Positions 8,334-17,706 of a DNA stretch of 50,139 nt are shown piece by piece (position 1 is the stretch's first letter; every line of letters begins with the position of its first letter). The stretch covers positions 1 to 50,139 of the forward strand of contig JBJXFG010000036.1 of the NCBI GenBank assembly GCA_046154665.1. The letters run 5' to 3'. The notes under the pieces are model-generated. The model was given only the letters and a program-made list of their open reading frames with translations. It was not told the DNA's origin and ran no database searches. Made by a program: the position numbers and the translations under genes. The DNA is from JAFLCM01 sp046154665. Lineage in GTDB: Bacteria; Planctomycetota; Phycisphaerae; Phycisphaerales; UBA1924.

Positions 8334-10121
8334 TCAAGGGCACGCCACTCCGAAACCGCCCAGGAACAGCACAAGATCGGCCGTGTTGACCAAGCCGGTC
8401 CCGTCCAGGTCCCCGGCGGCGAACGCCAGCACGCTCTGCCCAAAGGCCCCGATGAGCAGCACCAGATCGGCGGTGTTGGTCGCGCCGTCGCCGTTGAGGT
8501 CGGTCGGGCACGTCGGCACCCGCTCGTGCGCGCCGAGGTCGACGACCGGGGCCGGACCGACACCCAGGTCGGGCACGCCGGTGAAATCGCGGAACCTGGG
8601 CAGGCCGGCGAGATCAAACACCACGCCCGCCGGTACCAGCCCGTTGTTGCCGCGGTCGATGCACGGCGAGGCGGCGCTGAGCCGCAGGTCGTCGTCTTCG
8701 GTCCCGGTGATCCCGTCGGCCCCGGCGGCGTTCACGAACAGCGGATCGGCATCGAACGTCGACACCGAAAGGAACTGCCCGTTCCACCCTTCGATACACG
8801 ACGACGCGACGTTGATCGTCCCGGTGCCGAACTTCACGCCGATCGGCAGCGAGACTGGGTTGCCGCTCTTGTTCGCATTGAAGATGCAGTTGTGGATCGT
8901 GCATGCAGTGGCGTTGCCGATCAGCAGCGGGAAGTAGGTCATGGTTGGAGCACCGTTATCGAACACCGTGCAGTTGATCAGCCGCAGCACGCCCCCGCCC
9001 TGCGCGTGGATCGTCGAGCCGCCCTGCCGGTCGTTCCCTGTGAACACGCAGTTCGTCACCGTGAGGTCGATGTTCTCGAACGAGTACAAGGCTCCCCCGC
9101 CGTCGCCGCCCTCTTCGTTGTCCACGAAGAGACAACGATCAACGACCACCGTGGCGTTGGAGGCCGAGATGCCCCCGCCGCTCACTCCGGCGCAACGGAC
9201 GAACCGGCAGCCTTCGATCTGCGCCGTCCCGCCGAAGACCCCGATGCCGACGCCGTCGGGGTTTGATTTTGGTGCCAACTCGTTCGAGAACTCGCAATCC
9301 CGCACATTGATGGTGCCGGGGTTCGGATCGTCGCCGTTGGGGCCGGCGCCAGCATGGATGCCCAAGCCGCGAACCGGCCCGGTCTTGTCGAACGACTCAA
9401 TGAACCGACAACGCCGCACGGTGGTCGCGGCCCCTGAGCGCGAGCTCACGCCCCCGCCAACCAGGGCGCGGTTCCCGTTGAAGAAGCAACCGTCAATGGT
9501 CGCCGCACCGCCGAACACCGCGATGCCCGCACCTTCGCCCGCGGCGCGGTTTCCGACGAGAACGCACCGCGCGATCACCGGCGACGCTCCCTGGCACATC
9601 ACGCCGCCGCCAGCTTCAAGGTCGATCAGCACGGGACTCCGGTGCGACGCGAAGCCGCGCGTGATGGTGAAGCCGTCGAGCACGCCGGAGCCCCCGGGGC
9701 CATCGGCCCGGACCACATGGGCGACATTGTCCGCGTCGCTAAAGGGCGGGAACCCAGACTCATCATCGTCTTTGAGATCGCCCGTCAATGTCGTCACCCG
9801 CAGGGCGGGGTCGCGCTGCATCTCGCTCGATTCGGTGCCCACGAACCCCCCCAGCACCCGCACGCCGGACTTGAGCGCGAACGCGGCCATGATCGAACCG
9901 TTCGCCCCCGCCGGCGCGTACACCCCTTGGGCGACCCAAAGGTCGTCACCGGGCTGCGCCGCCGTCAGGGCCGCCTCGAGCCCGAGCCGGCCCTGATAGG
10001 CGTCCGCCCACGAGGTGCCCGTGCCGGCACCGGTGGTCAGTGCGGCGTTGACGAACACCACGCCAGCATCCGCCGACCGAACAGCCGCGACAAGCGACAT
10101 CAGAACGAGAGAGAACTTCAT
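8334..10121 (-). CDS. Secreted right-handed beta-helix protein with dockerin-like C-terminus (copy 1)
   Basis: A 595-aa protein with a signal peptide (residues 1-20, cleavage near ADAG). A long parallel beta-helix follows: repeated short turns such as GCFFNGNRALVGGGVSSRSGA and NCVFTGNDRQGGSTIHAQ over residues 110-420, as in the polymorphic outer-membrane and pectate-lyase-like folds. The last 58 residues are two calcium-loop repeats (DLNGDGATNTADL, DLDGTGLVNTADL) bounded by CPTD and a terminal ACP. The start is supported by GGAG about 11 nt upstream. The neighbour at 10219-12018 is a close paralogue in the same orientation, evidently a tandem duplication. Adhesion or polysaccharide binding is possible; no catalytic residues were identified. 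Confidence 0.85.
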   Translation of the reverse strand: MKFSLVLMSLVAAVRSADAGVVFVNAALTTGAGTGTSWADAYQGRLGLEAALTAAQPGDDLWVAQGVYAPAGANGSIMAAFALKSGVRVLGGFVGTESSEMQRDPALRVTTLTGDLKDDDESGFPPFSDADNVAHVVRADGPGGSGVLDGFTITRGFASHRSPVLIDLEAGGGVMCQGASPVIARCVLVGNRAAGEGAGIAVFGGAATIDGCFFNGNRALVGGGVSSRSGAATTVRRCRFIESFDKTGPVRGLGIHAGAGPNGDDPNPGTINVRDCEFSNELAPKSNPDGVGIGVFGGTAQIEGCRFVRCAGVSGGGISASNATVVVDRCLFVDNEEGGDGGGALYSFENIDLTVTNCVFTGNDRQGGSTIHAQGGGVLRLINCTVFDNGAPTMTYFPLLIGNATACTIHNCIFNANKSGNPVSLPIGVKFGTGTINVASSCIEGWNGQFLSVSTFDADPLFVNAAGADGITGTEDDDLRLSAASPCIDRGNNGLVPAGVVFDLAGLPRFRDFTGVPDLGVGPAPVVDLGAHERVPTCPTDLNGDGATNTADLVLLIGAFGQSVLAFAAGDLDGTGLVNTADLVLFLGGFGVACP

Positions 10122-10218
10122 GGCGATTCACTCCGGGAAGGTGATGGGTTGCGAGCAACGAAACTCATGCGAAGCGGACGTGCGCGGGTTCCACGCAAGC
10201 GCGAACTTGGCAGCAGCG

Positions 10219-12018
10219 TCACGGACACGGCAGGCCGAAACCGCCGAGGAAGACCACCAGGTCCGCCGTGTTCACCGTGCCGCTGCCGTCGAGGTCCTGC
10301 ACCACAAATGGTGCGACGGTCTGGCCGAACGACCCGAGAAAAAGCACCAAGTCGGCGGTGTTGGTCTGCCCATCGCCGTCGAGATCGGTGGGGCAGGTGG
10401 GCGCACGCTCGTGCGCTCCGATGTCGACCACAGGCGCGGGGCCAACGCCCAGATCGGGCACCCCCGCGATGTCACGGAACCGTGGCAGCCCTGCCACATC
10501 AAGAAGCACCCCCGTCGGCACCAGCGAGTTGTTCCCCCGATCAACGCACACCGAAGCCGCCCCCAGCCGCAGATCATCGTCCGCCGTCCCCGTCACACCG
10601 TCGGCCCCCGCCGCGTTGACAAATCCCGGCACGCCGTCAAACGTCGCCACCGAGGGGAACTGGTTGTTCCATCCCTCCACGCACGACGACGCGACGTTGA
10701 TCGTCCCGGTGCCGAACTTCACGCCCAGGGGCAGCGTCACCGGGTTCCCGCTCTTGTTGGCGTTGAAGATGCAGTTATGCACCGTGCAGGCTGTCACGTT
10801 GCCGATGAGCAGCGGGAAGTGGACCCCCGTCGGTGCCCCGTTGTCGAACATCGTGCAGTTCGTCAGCCGAAGCACGCCCCCGCCCTGCACATGGATCGTC
10901 GAGAACCCCTCGCGATCATTCCCCGTGAATACGCAGTTGGTCACCGTGTAGTCCACATTCTCGAACGAGTAGATCGCCGCCCCGCCGTCGAAACGACCCT
11001 CGTTCTCGGCGAAGAGGCAGCGATCAATCTCCACCGTGGCGTTCGAGGCTGACACCCCGCCGCCGCTGCCCGCGCCGGTACACCGGATGAAACGGCACCG
11101 CTCGATCCGGGCCGTCCCGCCGGAGACTCCGATGCCAATCCCGTCCGGTGCATCGAAAGGCGTGGTCTGGATCGAGAACTCGCACCCCCGCACGATGATC
11201 GACCCTGGGTTCGGATCGGGGCTGGTGATACCGTCGCCCGCCGCGATCCCCCAGCCCTTGCGCGCTCCGGCCCCGTGGCTGGTGGTGTCAGTGAACCGGC
11301 AGTTCTGCACCACCGTCGCGGCCCCCGAGCGCGACGAGACCCCGGCCCCTGACCACCACGCGCGATTGCCCGTGAAGTGGCACCCGTCGATCAGCACCGC
11401 GCCGCCAAAGGCCGCGATCCCGCCGCCCTCAGACTGTGCGCCGTTGTCCGTGAACCGGCACCCGCGCACCATCGGCGAAGCGCCCACCGCAAGCAGCCCG
11501 CCGCCCGCCGGGCGGTCCACAACGGTGCCCCCAAGCCGGTCCTCAGCGAACCCGGCCCGCACCGTGAACCCGTCGAGCGTGCCCGAGCCCGCGGCCCCAT
11601 CGGCCCGCACCACGTGAGCGCTGTTGTCGCTCTTGTTGAATGTTTCCTCCTCTGGCAAGTCGTTCGAGTTCAGGTCGCCGGTCAGTGTCGTCACCCGCAG
11701 CACCGGATCGCGCTGGGCTTCGCTTGACTCGTTCCCCGCGAATCCGCCCAGCAGACGGACGCCCGACTTGAGGTTGAACGAAACCGTGATGTCCCCGTTC
11801 GCCCCCGCCGGCGCGTACACACCCTGCGCCACCCAGATGTCGTCCCCCGCCTGCGCCGCACCGAGTGCCGCCTGAACCCCGAATCGTCCTTGGAATGCGT
11901 CGGCCCATGACGCCCCGTTGTTGGCCCCCGTCGTAAGGTCCGCGCGCACGAACAGCACGCCCGCCTGCGCCGCGCCGACAAACCACAACGTTCCCAGCCC
12001 GATCACGAATGCTCGCAT
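10219..12018 (-). CDS. Secreted right-handed beta-helix protein with dockerin-like C-terminus (copy 2)
   Basis: A 599-aa paralogue of the preceding gene. I place the start at the ATG 12018, which has GAGGAC upstream and opens the signal peptide MRAFVIGLGTLWFVGAAQAG; the reading frame extends to 12108 but the extra residues are not signal-like. The two copies share long blocks, for example WVAQGVYAPAGANG, RVTTLTGDL and CIFNANKSGNPV, and the same domain order: beta-helix over residues about 40-520, then two calcium loops (DLDGDGQTNTADL, DLDGSGTVNTADL) ending in LPCP. They differ mostly in surface turns, as expected after duplication and divergence. Function unknown; extracellular or cell-surface. 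Confidence 0.85.
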   Translation of the reverse strand: MRAFVIGLGTLWFVGAAQAGVLFVRADLTTGANNGASWADAFQGRFGVQAALGAAQAGDDIWVAQGVYAPAGANGDITVSFNLKSGVRLLGGFAGNESSEAQRDPVLRVTTLTGDLNSNDLPEEETFNKSDNSAHVVRADGAAGSGTLDGFTVRAGFAEDRLGGTVVDRPAGGGLLAVGASPMVRGCRFTDNGAQSEGGGIAAFGGAVLIDGCHFTGNRAWWSGAGVSSRSGAATVVQNCRFTDTTSHGAGARKGWGIAAGDGITSPDPNPGSIIVRGCEFSIQTTPFDAPDGIGIGVSGGTARIERCRFIRCTGAGSGGGVSASNATVEIDRCLFAENEGRFDGGAAIYSFENVDYTVTNCVFTGNDREGFSTIHVQGGGVLRLTNCTMFDNGAPTGVHFPLLIGNVTACTVHNCIFNANKSGNPVTLPLGVKFGTGTINVASSCVEGWNNQFPSVATFDGVPGFVNAAGADGVTGTADDDLRLGAASVCVDRGNNSLVPTGVLLDVAGLPRFRDIAGVPDLGVGPAPVVDIGAHERAPTCPTDLDGDGQTNTADLVLFLGSFGQTVAPFVVQDLDGSGTVNTADLVVFLGGFGLPCP

Positions 12019-12147
12019 GTCCCTGTCCTCGCTTCGTCCCCCGAAGGGGTCGGTTTCGAACGCGACGGCCCATCCGTCACCGGGCCATGCGACCCGTCGC
12101 GCAAGCAAGGACAGAGAATCAGTTCAACGACCGAAAACAGCCGCGCC

Positions 12148-14511
12148 TCAAGGGCATGCCAGGCCGAAACGCCCGAGGAACTCCGTCAGATCGAGCACGT
12201 TCACCGCGCCGTCGCCGTTGAAGTCCCCGCCCGTGCCCGGCGTCACGCTCGACCCGAACTGACCCAGGAACAGCGTCAGGTCCGCCGTGTTCACCGTCAG
12301 GTCGCCGGTGAGATCACCGACACACACCGGCGGCGGTGCGACACTGAAATCCACCGCGAACACCCCGCCCGCCAGCCCGTCGCCGCTGGGCAGCACGCTG
12401 CCCGGGTTCACCAACGACGATCCCGGCGTCTCGCCGTCGAGCACCCCGCCGCCCGCTGCTCCCGTCACCGTCGCCGCCACGCCCAGCGTGTGGCTGCCCG
12501 TCGCCAGTGCCACGCTCGGCGTCAGCGTCGCCGTAAACGTCAACGCGTCATACACGAACGCGCACGGCACCACGCCGCCCGGCCCCATCAGCGTCACATC
12601 GCCCGCGCTGATCGTCACGTTCTTATGAAAAGTCACCGTGATCGGCCCGCCAAAGCCGCTTGCGCCTCCCGCCACCGTCGAGCCCGGCGCGGGCGAAGTC
12701 TGCACCACCTTCGGCGGCCCCTCAGGCCCCGTCCCCATGTTCGTCAGACCCGTGAACAGAATCCAGTTGTCCGGATCAAGCGTGAACCCGCCCATCGGCA
12801 CCGGCACCGGGATCAGGAAATGCTCCGCGTCGGCATTGTTCGACACCCGCGCGTCAAAGGTCGGCCCGCCGCCGGTAGGGCCGAAGCGCGTCGTGATCGG
12901 CATGACATAGCGCGGGTAGGCGTTGGTCTGCGTCTGGTCGAGATACAGCTCGATGTAGTTCTGCCCGCCCGCGCTGACATTCCGCCACGCGAACTGATAC
13001 GCCGGCGCCCCCGGCTGGAACACCCACTGCTGGAAGAAGGTGTTGAGGCTGTGCCCGACGACGCCCTCGCAGATGGCCTGAAACTCCTCGGTGGTGGCCG
13101 ACCCGCCGCCATAGGCAGCGCGGTAGTCGCGCAGGGCCGCAAAGAACGCCGCGTCGCCGATCACGCCGCGCAGCATGTGCAGCACCCACCCGCCCTTGCG
13201 GTACGAGAAGTTGGTGCTGAAGATGCGGTTCATATCGGTTGTGGTGGGGCACCACACGGTGCCGTTCACGTCGCTGGGTTTGCGCTGCACCATCGCCAGC
13301 CGCAGCGACCCAGCGCCCGCCGAGCCCGGCTTCCACTCTTCCCACAGCGCCTCGGAATAGGTCGCGAAGCCCTCGTTCAGCCAGATGTGGTTCCACGTGG
13401 CGCACGTCACGTTGTCGCCCCACCACTGGTGCCCCAGCTCGTGCGCCGTCACCGATTCGCTGAACGTCCCCTGCCCCGTCGCCGTCTGGTGCTCCATCCC
13501 GCCCCCGAACCCGAACTGATACATCCCGTACTTCTCATTCGCGAACGGGTACAGCCCCAGCCGCCCCTCCGGCGAGAACGCCGTCAGCATCTCGATGCAC
13601 CTGAACCACGCGTTGCGGTTCGTCAGCGTGTCGCTCTCGGGGTAAAGCCAGAACGTCACCGGCATCGACACGCTCGGCCCCGAACTGGGCGTGAAGTTCC
13701 ACGTCTGATTGTACTCGTTGTGGTTCGTCGCGCTGAAGCAGTACAGGTACGTCGCAGTCGGGTACAGCGTCCGCCAGAAATACGTCAGCCGGTTCCCGCT
13801 CGCGGGCAGCGTCGATTGCAGCACGCCGTTGCTCGCCACCTTCATGGTGTCGGGCACGGTGAAGCGCATGTCGGCGACGCACTTGTCAAGGTTGTTCTCC
13901 TTGCAGGGCATCCAGGTGTGGGCGAAGTCCGTCTCGCTCAGCGTCCAAACCTCGCGGGCCCCGCTGCCCCGCGTGCGGAAGTTGATCGATCCGAACCCCC
14001 CTCCGTTCGGCACGCCGCTGTACGTCACCTTCACCGTGAACGGCTCACCCGGGTTGTACGTCCGCCCCAACTGCACGGTCATGGTGATGCCCGCGCGCGA
14101 AAACGTCCGGTTCACGCCGTCCACCTGCACGCCCGTCGCCGCGTTCACCGTGAACCCGCCCGCGAGCCGCACCTGCACCGTCGAGATCGCCTGCAACGCT
14201 ACAAAAGAAATCGTGTTCGACCCTGAGATGGTCGTCGCCACCGGGTCGATGGTGATGTCGAGGTCGTACTTGATGAGGTCAGTGCTCGTGTTGTTGACCG
14301 CCAGCTCTTCGAGTCCGCCCCCGCGCTCATTCGCGTGATGCCGCGCCGCGTGGGCCAGCAGCGCCTTCATTGATCCGATCTCCCGCTTCCCCGCGGCGCA
14401 CACGTCACACCCCAGCAGATCAACCGGCACGGCGGTCTGCCCCGCCGCCGAAAGCGACGCCACCATCACGGCGCCCAGAGCCCACATTCCTCGACAGAGG
14501 TTCGTCATCAT
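12148..14511 (-). CDS. Secreted M1 family metallopeptidase with Ig-like and dockerin-like domains
   Basis: A 787-aa protein with a signal peptide (MMTNLCRGMWALGAVMVASL, cut near AAGQ). It has an N-terminal M1 beta-sandwich and a catalytic domain with GGGMEH near residue 340, HELGHQWWGD near 358 (HExxH) and NEGFATYSEALW near 377. After the peptidase, residues about 612-728 look like a bacterial Ig-like domain (TSPAPGSTV, ITVTFHKNV). The last 58 residues are two calcium-loop repeats (DLTGDLTVNTADL, DFNGDGAVNVLDL) starting with CVGD and ending in ACP. It differs from the M1 peptidase at 3289, which has HEAT repeats instead. No SD; GACACT lies 6 nt before the ATG. Confidence 0.9.
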   Translation of the reverse strand: MMTNLCRGMWALGAVMVASLSAAGQTAVPVDLLGCDVCAAGKREIGSMKALLAHAARHHANERGGGLEELAVNNTSTDLIKYDLDITIDPVATTISGSNTISFVALQAISTVQVRLAGGFTVNAATGVQVDGVNRTFSRAGITMTVQLGRTYNPGEPFTVKVTYSGVPNGGGFGSINFRTRGSGAREVWTLSETDFAHTWMPCKENNLDKCVADMRFTVPDTMKVASNGVLQSTLPASGNRLTYFWRTLYPTATYLYCFSATNHNEYNQTWNFTPSSGPSVSMPVTFWLYPESDTLTNRNAWFRCIEMLTAFSPEGRLGLYPFANEKYGMYQFGFGGGMEHQTATGQGTFSESVTAHELGHQWWGDNVTCATWNHIWLNEGFATYSEALWEEWKPGSAGAGSLRLAMVQRKPSDVNGTVWCPTTTDMNRIFSTNFSYRKGGWVLHMLRGVIGDAAFFAALRDYRAAYGGGSATTEEFQAICEGVVGHSLNTFFQQWVFQPGAPAYQFAWRNVSAGGQNYIELYLDQTQTNAYPRYVMPITTRFGPTGGGPTFDARVSNNADAEHFLIPVPVPMGGFTLDPDNWILFTGLTNMGTGPEGPPKVVQTSPAPGSTVAGGASGFGGPITVTFHKNVTISAGDVTLMGPGGVVPCAFVYDALTFTATLTPSVALATGSHTLGVAATVTGAAGGGVLDGETPGSSLVNPGSVLPSGDGLAGGVFAVDFSVAPPPVCVGDLTGDLTVNTADLTLFLGQFGSSVTPGTGGDFNGDGAVNVLDLTEFLGRFGLACP

Positions 14512-14517
14512 GCCCAG

Positions 14518-14523
14518 AGTGTC
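14518..14523 (-). promoter_or_regulatory. Candidate leaderless -10 hexamer (GACACT) of the second M1 peptidase
   Basis: On the minus strand GACACT ends 6 nt before the ATG at 14511. The sequence and spacing closely match those at the first M1 peptidase (GATACT plus a 6-nt spacer). This is the weakest hexamer of the five. Confidence 0.3.
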
Positions 14524-14673
14524 GCCGTTCGAACGCGCTTTGCCTAGCCCGCCCCGGAACCACTTTCGGCCCCGGAGTTTCGGCCCGAAGTCTCACCCCC
14601 CCCAGCACGTCCGATCACCTGCCCCCGCGCGCTTCTCTCGAAACCGCGGACGCTCAAGGGCGTATCAATCCCC

Positions 14674-15537
14674 ATGCCGCGCTGGCCCTTGACCCCGCCC
14701 CGCTGGGCCCCCACGCCCTTCGCCGAAACGCCGGATGAGCGCGTCCTCACCTTCGCGCGCCTGCGCGTCGGACCCTTCGTCATCGGCCTCCGCGCCTACC
14801 GCTCCGATTTCCACCAGCCACTCCACGCCCGCGACCTCGCCCAAGTCGACTTCAACCTCGCCGGCGGCGGCCGCGGCCTCTACGCCGGCACCGACGCCAC
14901 CTCACGCCCGGGCGACATCGAGCCCTACGCCCCGAACATCCCGCACTCCTTCCAGTCCGGGCCCGAAGGCATTCGCACCATGCACCTCTCGATCGCGCGG
15001 GCCGCCTTGCCCCCAGAGTGGCGTTCACGCACCGACGCCCCGCGCGAGCGACACCACTTTGACGAGCCCGCGGCCATCCGCGCCGCGCTCGCCCTCCTGA
15101 ACAACGCCCGCGCCCCGCGCGACGCCGATGCCGCACACACCGAAGCCGTCGCGTGGGAGCTCTTCCACACGGTCTTCGCGCCCTCGACAACCGAACGGCG
15201 CACGCCAACCGTCCGCCGCGCTGTCGAGCTCCTCCACGACACCCCCAGCCGCACCGTCGGCCTCGCCGAACTCGCGTCGGCGTGCGACGTCCATCGCGGC
15301 ACCCTGGCCCGAGTCTTCCGCGCCCACACCGGCACCACCCCCGGTGCCTACCACCGCAGGCTCCGCACCGCACACGCCGTCCGACTCCTGGCCCTGGGCG
15401 TCCCCGCCGCTCGCGCCGCCCTCGACGCGGGCTTCGCCGACCAGCCCCACCTCGTCCGCACCCTGCAATCCTGCTGCGGCACGACACCCACGCGCTTCAC
15501 CAAGCAGCTCGGCACCGCGCGAAGCCGCAGCATTTGA
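14674..15537 (+). CDS. AraC family transcriptional regulator
   Basis: A 287-aa regulator. The N-terminal half (residues about 25-110) looks like the AraC-type cupin sensing domain (HARDLAQVDFNLAGGG, RPGDIEPYAPNIPHSF). The C-terminal ~95 residues contain the two helix-turn-helix motifs: VGLAELASACDVHRGTLAR near residue 195, and ALGVPAARAALDAGFADQ followed by LVRTLQSCCGTTPTRF near residues 240-275. The effector is not predictable. It is divergent from the M1 peptidase at 14511 with about 160 nt between them, so that gene is a possible target. It converges on the PEP-CTERM-like gene at 15703 across a family B paired-hairpin element. The ATG at 14674 gives the usual family length; no strong SD. 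Confidence 0.88.
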   Translation: MPRWPLTPPRWAPTPFAETPDERVLTFARLRVGPFVIGLRAYRSDFHQPLHARDLAQVDFNLAGGGRGLYAGTDATSRPGDIEPYAPNIPHSFQSGPEGIRTMHLSIARAALPPEWRSRTDAPRERHHFDEPAAIRAALALLNNARAPRDADAAHTEAVAWELFHTVFAPSTTERRTPTVRRAVELLHDTPSRTVGLAELASACDVHRGTLARVFRAHTGTTPGAYHRRLRTAHAVRLLALGVPAARAALDAGFADQPHLVRTLQSCCGTTPTRFTKQLGTARSRSI

Positions 15538-15545
15538 TCAGCCCT

Positions 15546-15653
15546 CGTGCCACTGCTGGCTCCGCTTTGGGAGACAGCAGTGCCCGATGAACGGTGTCTT
15601 TCAGAGGCCCGGCACTGACGTCGGTCCCAAAGCGGACCGCCATCAGTGGCACG
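15546..15653. repeat. Paired-hairpin repeat, family B, at a convergent junction
   Basis: The ends are CGTGCCAC / GTGGCACG. Hairpin 1 (CACTGCTG...CAGCAGTG) and hairpin 2 (CACTGACG...CATCAGTG, with inner stem GGTCC/GGACC) are separated by about 25 nt. A second copy with the same plan and most of the same sequence is at 32395-32500. It separates the convergent AraC gene and the PEP-CTERM-like gene. Confidence 0.85.
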
Positions 15654-15702
15654 ATTGCCGATGCCATCACGACAACACGCAGTGCGACACAGAGCGCATC
15701 AC

Positions 15703-16416
15703 TCAACGCCGCCGCCGCACCACCCACACCGCGCCAACCATCACCCCCGTCGGAACCCCCGGCCCCGGCACCGCGATCAACTCAAACGCGCTGTCCGTGT
15801 CCTGAAACGTCGACCACGCCCCGCTCGTGAAGCTGAACACACCGCTGCGACCGTTCACAAACCGACCGTCCTGCCACATCCACGCATCCCCCGAAGTCAC
15901 GATCGGCGTCGCGCTGATCGCAAGGAAGTACCGCACCCCCGCCAGCGCACTGAACGGCGTCCCCAGCGCCACCTCATGCCGAAACTCGGTCGCCCCCGAG
16001 TCGAACGCGACCCGCCCTGTCGCCGTCGGCCCCGTCGCCGCCACCGTGAACGTCTCGCTCCGCAGCAGCGAGACGGGGATGGTCCCCGCCGTGTTCGATG
16101 TGAAGATCTCGACCTTGAACGCGCTGAAGTTCGCCAGGCTCAACGCCACCCGCCCCTCGCTCTGCCCCCACCAGCGCACCCGCTCGATCGAAGCCCCGCC
16201 GGCAATCACAAAGTCGTCGGCGTGCTTGAAGTTCCGGTTCGGCCGAGCCACCGAACTCGAAAAGAACCCGAAGCCGCAGGGGTCGTTCGCGATCTGCGAG
16301 TAGACCACCTGCGCGCCCGCGCGCGGCGTCGCTCCCAATGTCCCCGCCGCAAGCGTCCCCGCCACGCCGATGTTTCGGCACAGATGCACAAGCTGAGTTG
16401 GTGTCATGGTCGCCAA
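15703..16416 (-). CDS. Secreted protein with PEP-CTERM-like sorting tail
   Basis: A 237-aa protein with an N-terminal signal region (residues 1-36, RNIGVAGTLAAGTLGATPRAGAQ) and a beta-rich body (FKVEIFTSNTAGTIPVSLL, FSALAGVRYFLAISATPIV). The final ~22 residues form a tripartite sorting signal: a VPGPG motif, a hydrophobic stretch (VPTGVMVGAVWVV) and a basic RRRR end. This is the layout of PEP-CTERM proteins processed by exosortases, with PGPG replacing PEP. An exosortase is encoded at 32923-33960 in this window. The start at 16416 has no obvious SD. The body resembles the PEP-CTERM beta-sandwich proteins in which a dry beta-fold is followed by the anchor; function unknown. Confidence 0.7.
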   Translation of the reverse strand: MATMTPTQLVHLCRNIGVAGTLAAGTLGATPRAGAQVVYSQIANDPCGFGFFSSSVARPNRNFKHADDFVIAGGASIERVRWWGQSEGRVALSLANFSAFKVEIFTSNTAGTIPVSLLRSETFTVAATGPTATGRVAFDSGATEFRHEVALGTPFSALAGVRYFLAISATPIVTSGDAWMWQDGRFVNGRSGVFSFTSGAWSTFQDTDSAFELIAVPGPGVPTGVMVGAVWVVRRRR

Positions 16417-16640
16417 GCATGCCCGCGCGAACGCTCGCCGTCTTGAACCAGAGTCGCGCCGGTTATCGGCCCGCTGATGCCGTTACCTGTCCCGCCGCTG
16501 AAGCCGCGTGCGGCCCCCACGCGGCTCCGCCCAGAGATTTTGACAATCAAAGTACTTCGATCTGCTGTCGCTGTGAGGTATCTTCTCTCCTGGAGTGGGG
16601 CCCGCCGCCCCGAGCAGTCATCCCAATGTGGAGATAGCCC

Positions 16641-17555
16641 ATGCGTTCTGTCGTTCTCGCGATCGCCGCCCTGCTGTCCGCCCCAGTTCTCGCGCTCGCC
16701 CAGCCCATCGGCCATTGGCGCTTCAACGAAACCGCAGGCGCCACCGCCTCCAACTCCGCCGCCGGCGCCAACGGCACCCTCGTCGGCAACGCCGCCTTCA
16801 CCACCGGCGGCATCAGCGGAAACTGCGTCAACTTCCCCACCTACGGCGGCGGCTACGTCACCATGGGCAACACCTACAACATCGACGCCAACCCAGAGTT
16901 CACCATCTCCGCCTGGGCCAGAACCACCAACACCACGAACCCCAAGGTCGTCGTCTCACGCCATTTTACCGGGATATTTAACGGCTACATCCTCTGCGTG
17001 GACCTCGGCGGCGCGTACGCCAACCCGCAGCGCGGCCAGTTCTACCTCAACGACTTCCCCGGCTCCACCTGCAACGGTGCCACTGTCCTCACCGATGGAC
17101 AGTGGCACCACCTCGTCGCCGTCTACCGATTCATCGGGACCGGCACCATCCGCGAGCTCTGGGTCGACGGCATCCGCGAAGCCGCCAACGCCAACGCCGG
17201 GCCCAATCCACACCCCTCACCATCTTTCTTGGTCGGCGGCATCTTCTTCAGCAGCGGCGGAGAAACCGGCTATTTCCAGGGCCAGATCGACGAGGTCCAG
17301 GTCTACAACTACGCGGTGACGTCCGCCGACATCGCCATACTCCGCGCGACCCCCGCCGCCGTCGCCGCACCCAAGCAGTGCTTCTGCGACTTCAATGGCG
17401 ACAACCAGCGCAACACCGCCGATCTGGTCATCTTCCTCGCCCGCTTCGCTCAACCCACCTCAAACTTCGGCGACCTCGGCGACGTCAACTACGACTCGGC
17501 GGTGAACACCCAGGACCTGACGATTTTTCTGGCACGATTCGGCCAGCCGTGCTAG
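16641..17555 (+). CDS. Secreted LamG/concanavalin-like protein with dockerin-like C-terminus
   Basis: A 304-aa protein with a good SD (GGAG 9 nt before the ATG) and a signal peptide (MRSVVLAIAALLSAPVLALA). Residues about 22-225 fit a LamG-like jelly roll: GHWRFNETAG, FTISAWARTT, DGQWHHLVAVYR, LWVDGIREA and GQIDEVQVYNYAVT are the classic landmarks. Residues 247-304 are two calcium-loop repeats (DFNGDNQRNTADL, DVNYDSAVNTQDL) starting with CFCD and ending in QPC. Binding of a glycan or surface partner is likely; no catalytic site is evident. A TTGACA hexamer is present at 16540-16545 and a -10-like TATCTT at 16579-16584, but they are not correctly spaced with respect to each other. Confidence 0.82.
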   Translation: MRSVVLAIAALLSAPVLALAQPIGHWRFNETAGATASNSAAGANGTLVGNAAFTTGGISGNCVNFPTYGGGYVTMGNTYNIDANPEFTISAWARTTNTTNPKVVVSRHFTGIFNGYILCVDLGGAYANPQRGQFYLNDFPGSTCNGATVLTDGQWHHLVAVYRFIGTGTIRELWVDGIREAANANAGPNPHPSPSFLVGGIFFSSGGETGYFQGQIDEVQVYNYAVTSADIAILRATPAAVAAPKQCFCDFNGDNQRNTADLVIFLARFAQPTSNFGDLGDVNYDSAVNTQDLTIFLARFGQPC

Positions 17556-17600
17556 TGACCAACAAGCGAACCCCGACCGTGAGGGAGGGGCTCGGAGGAA

Positions 17601-17636
17601 GTGGCGAAGTGGCGGAAGTGACCAAGTGGACAAGTG
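17601..17636. repeat. Octamer tandem repeat (GTGGCGRA / AGTGRNCA type)
   Basis: Four and a half units with 8-bp period run from 17601. Read on the other strand they are CCACTT-type octamers like those at 26279-26352. They lie between the convergent LamG gene and uppS. Confidence 0.7.
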
Positions 17637-17706
17637 CAATCGTGCATTTGTCGCGCCGATTCTGAACCGAACCCCGAACCCCACAACCGACTCTCTCTCC
17701 TGCCTT

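Noticed and set aside
15497..15727. A 76-aa minus-strand frame with a VPLMAVRFGTD peptide, and a related frame at 32327-32725
   Set aside because: Both are translations of family B paired-hairpin DNA (15546 and 32395). The shared peptide reflects the shared repeat, not a protein family.
16540..16584. Promoter of the LamG gene from TTGACA and TATCTT
   Set aside because: The two hexamers are 33 nt apart, so they do not form a sigma-70 promoter together.
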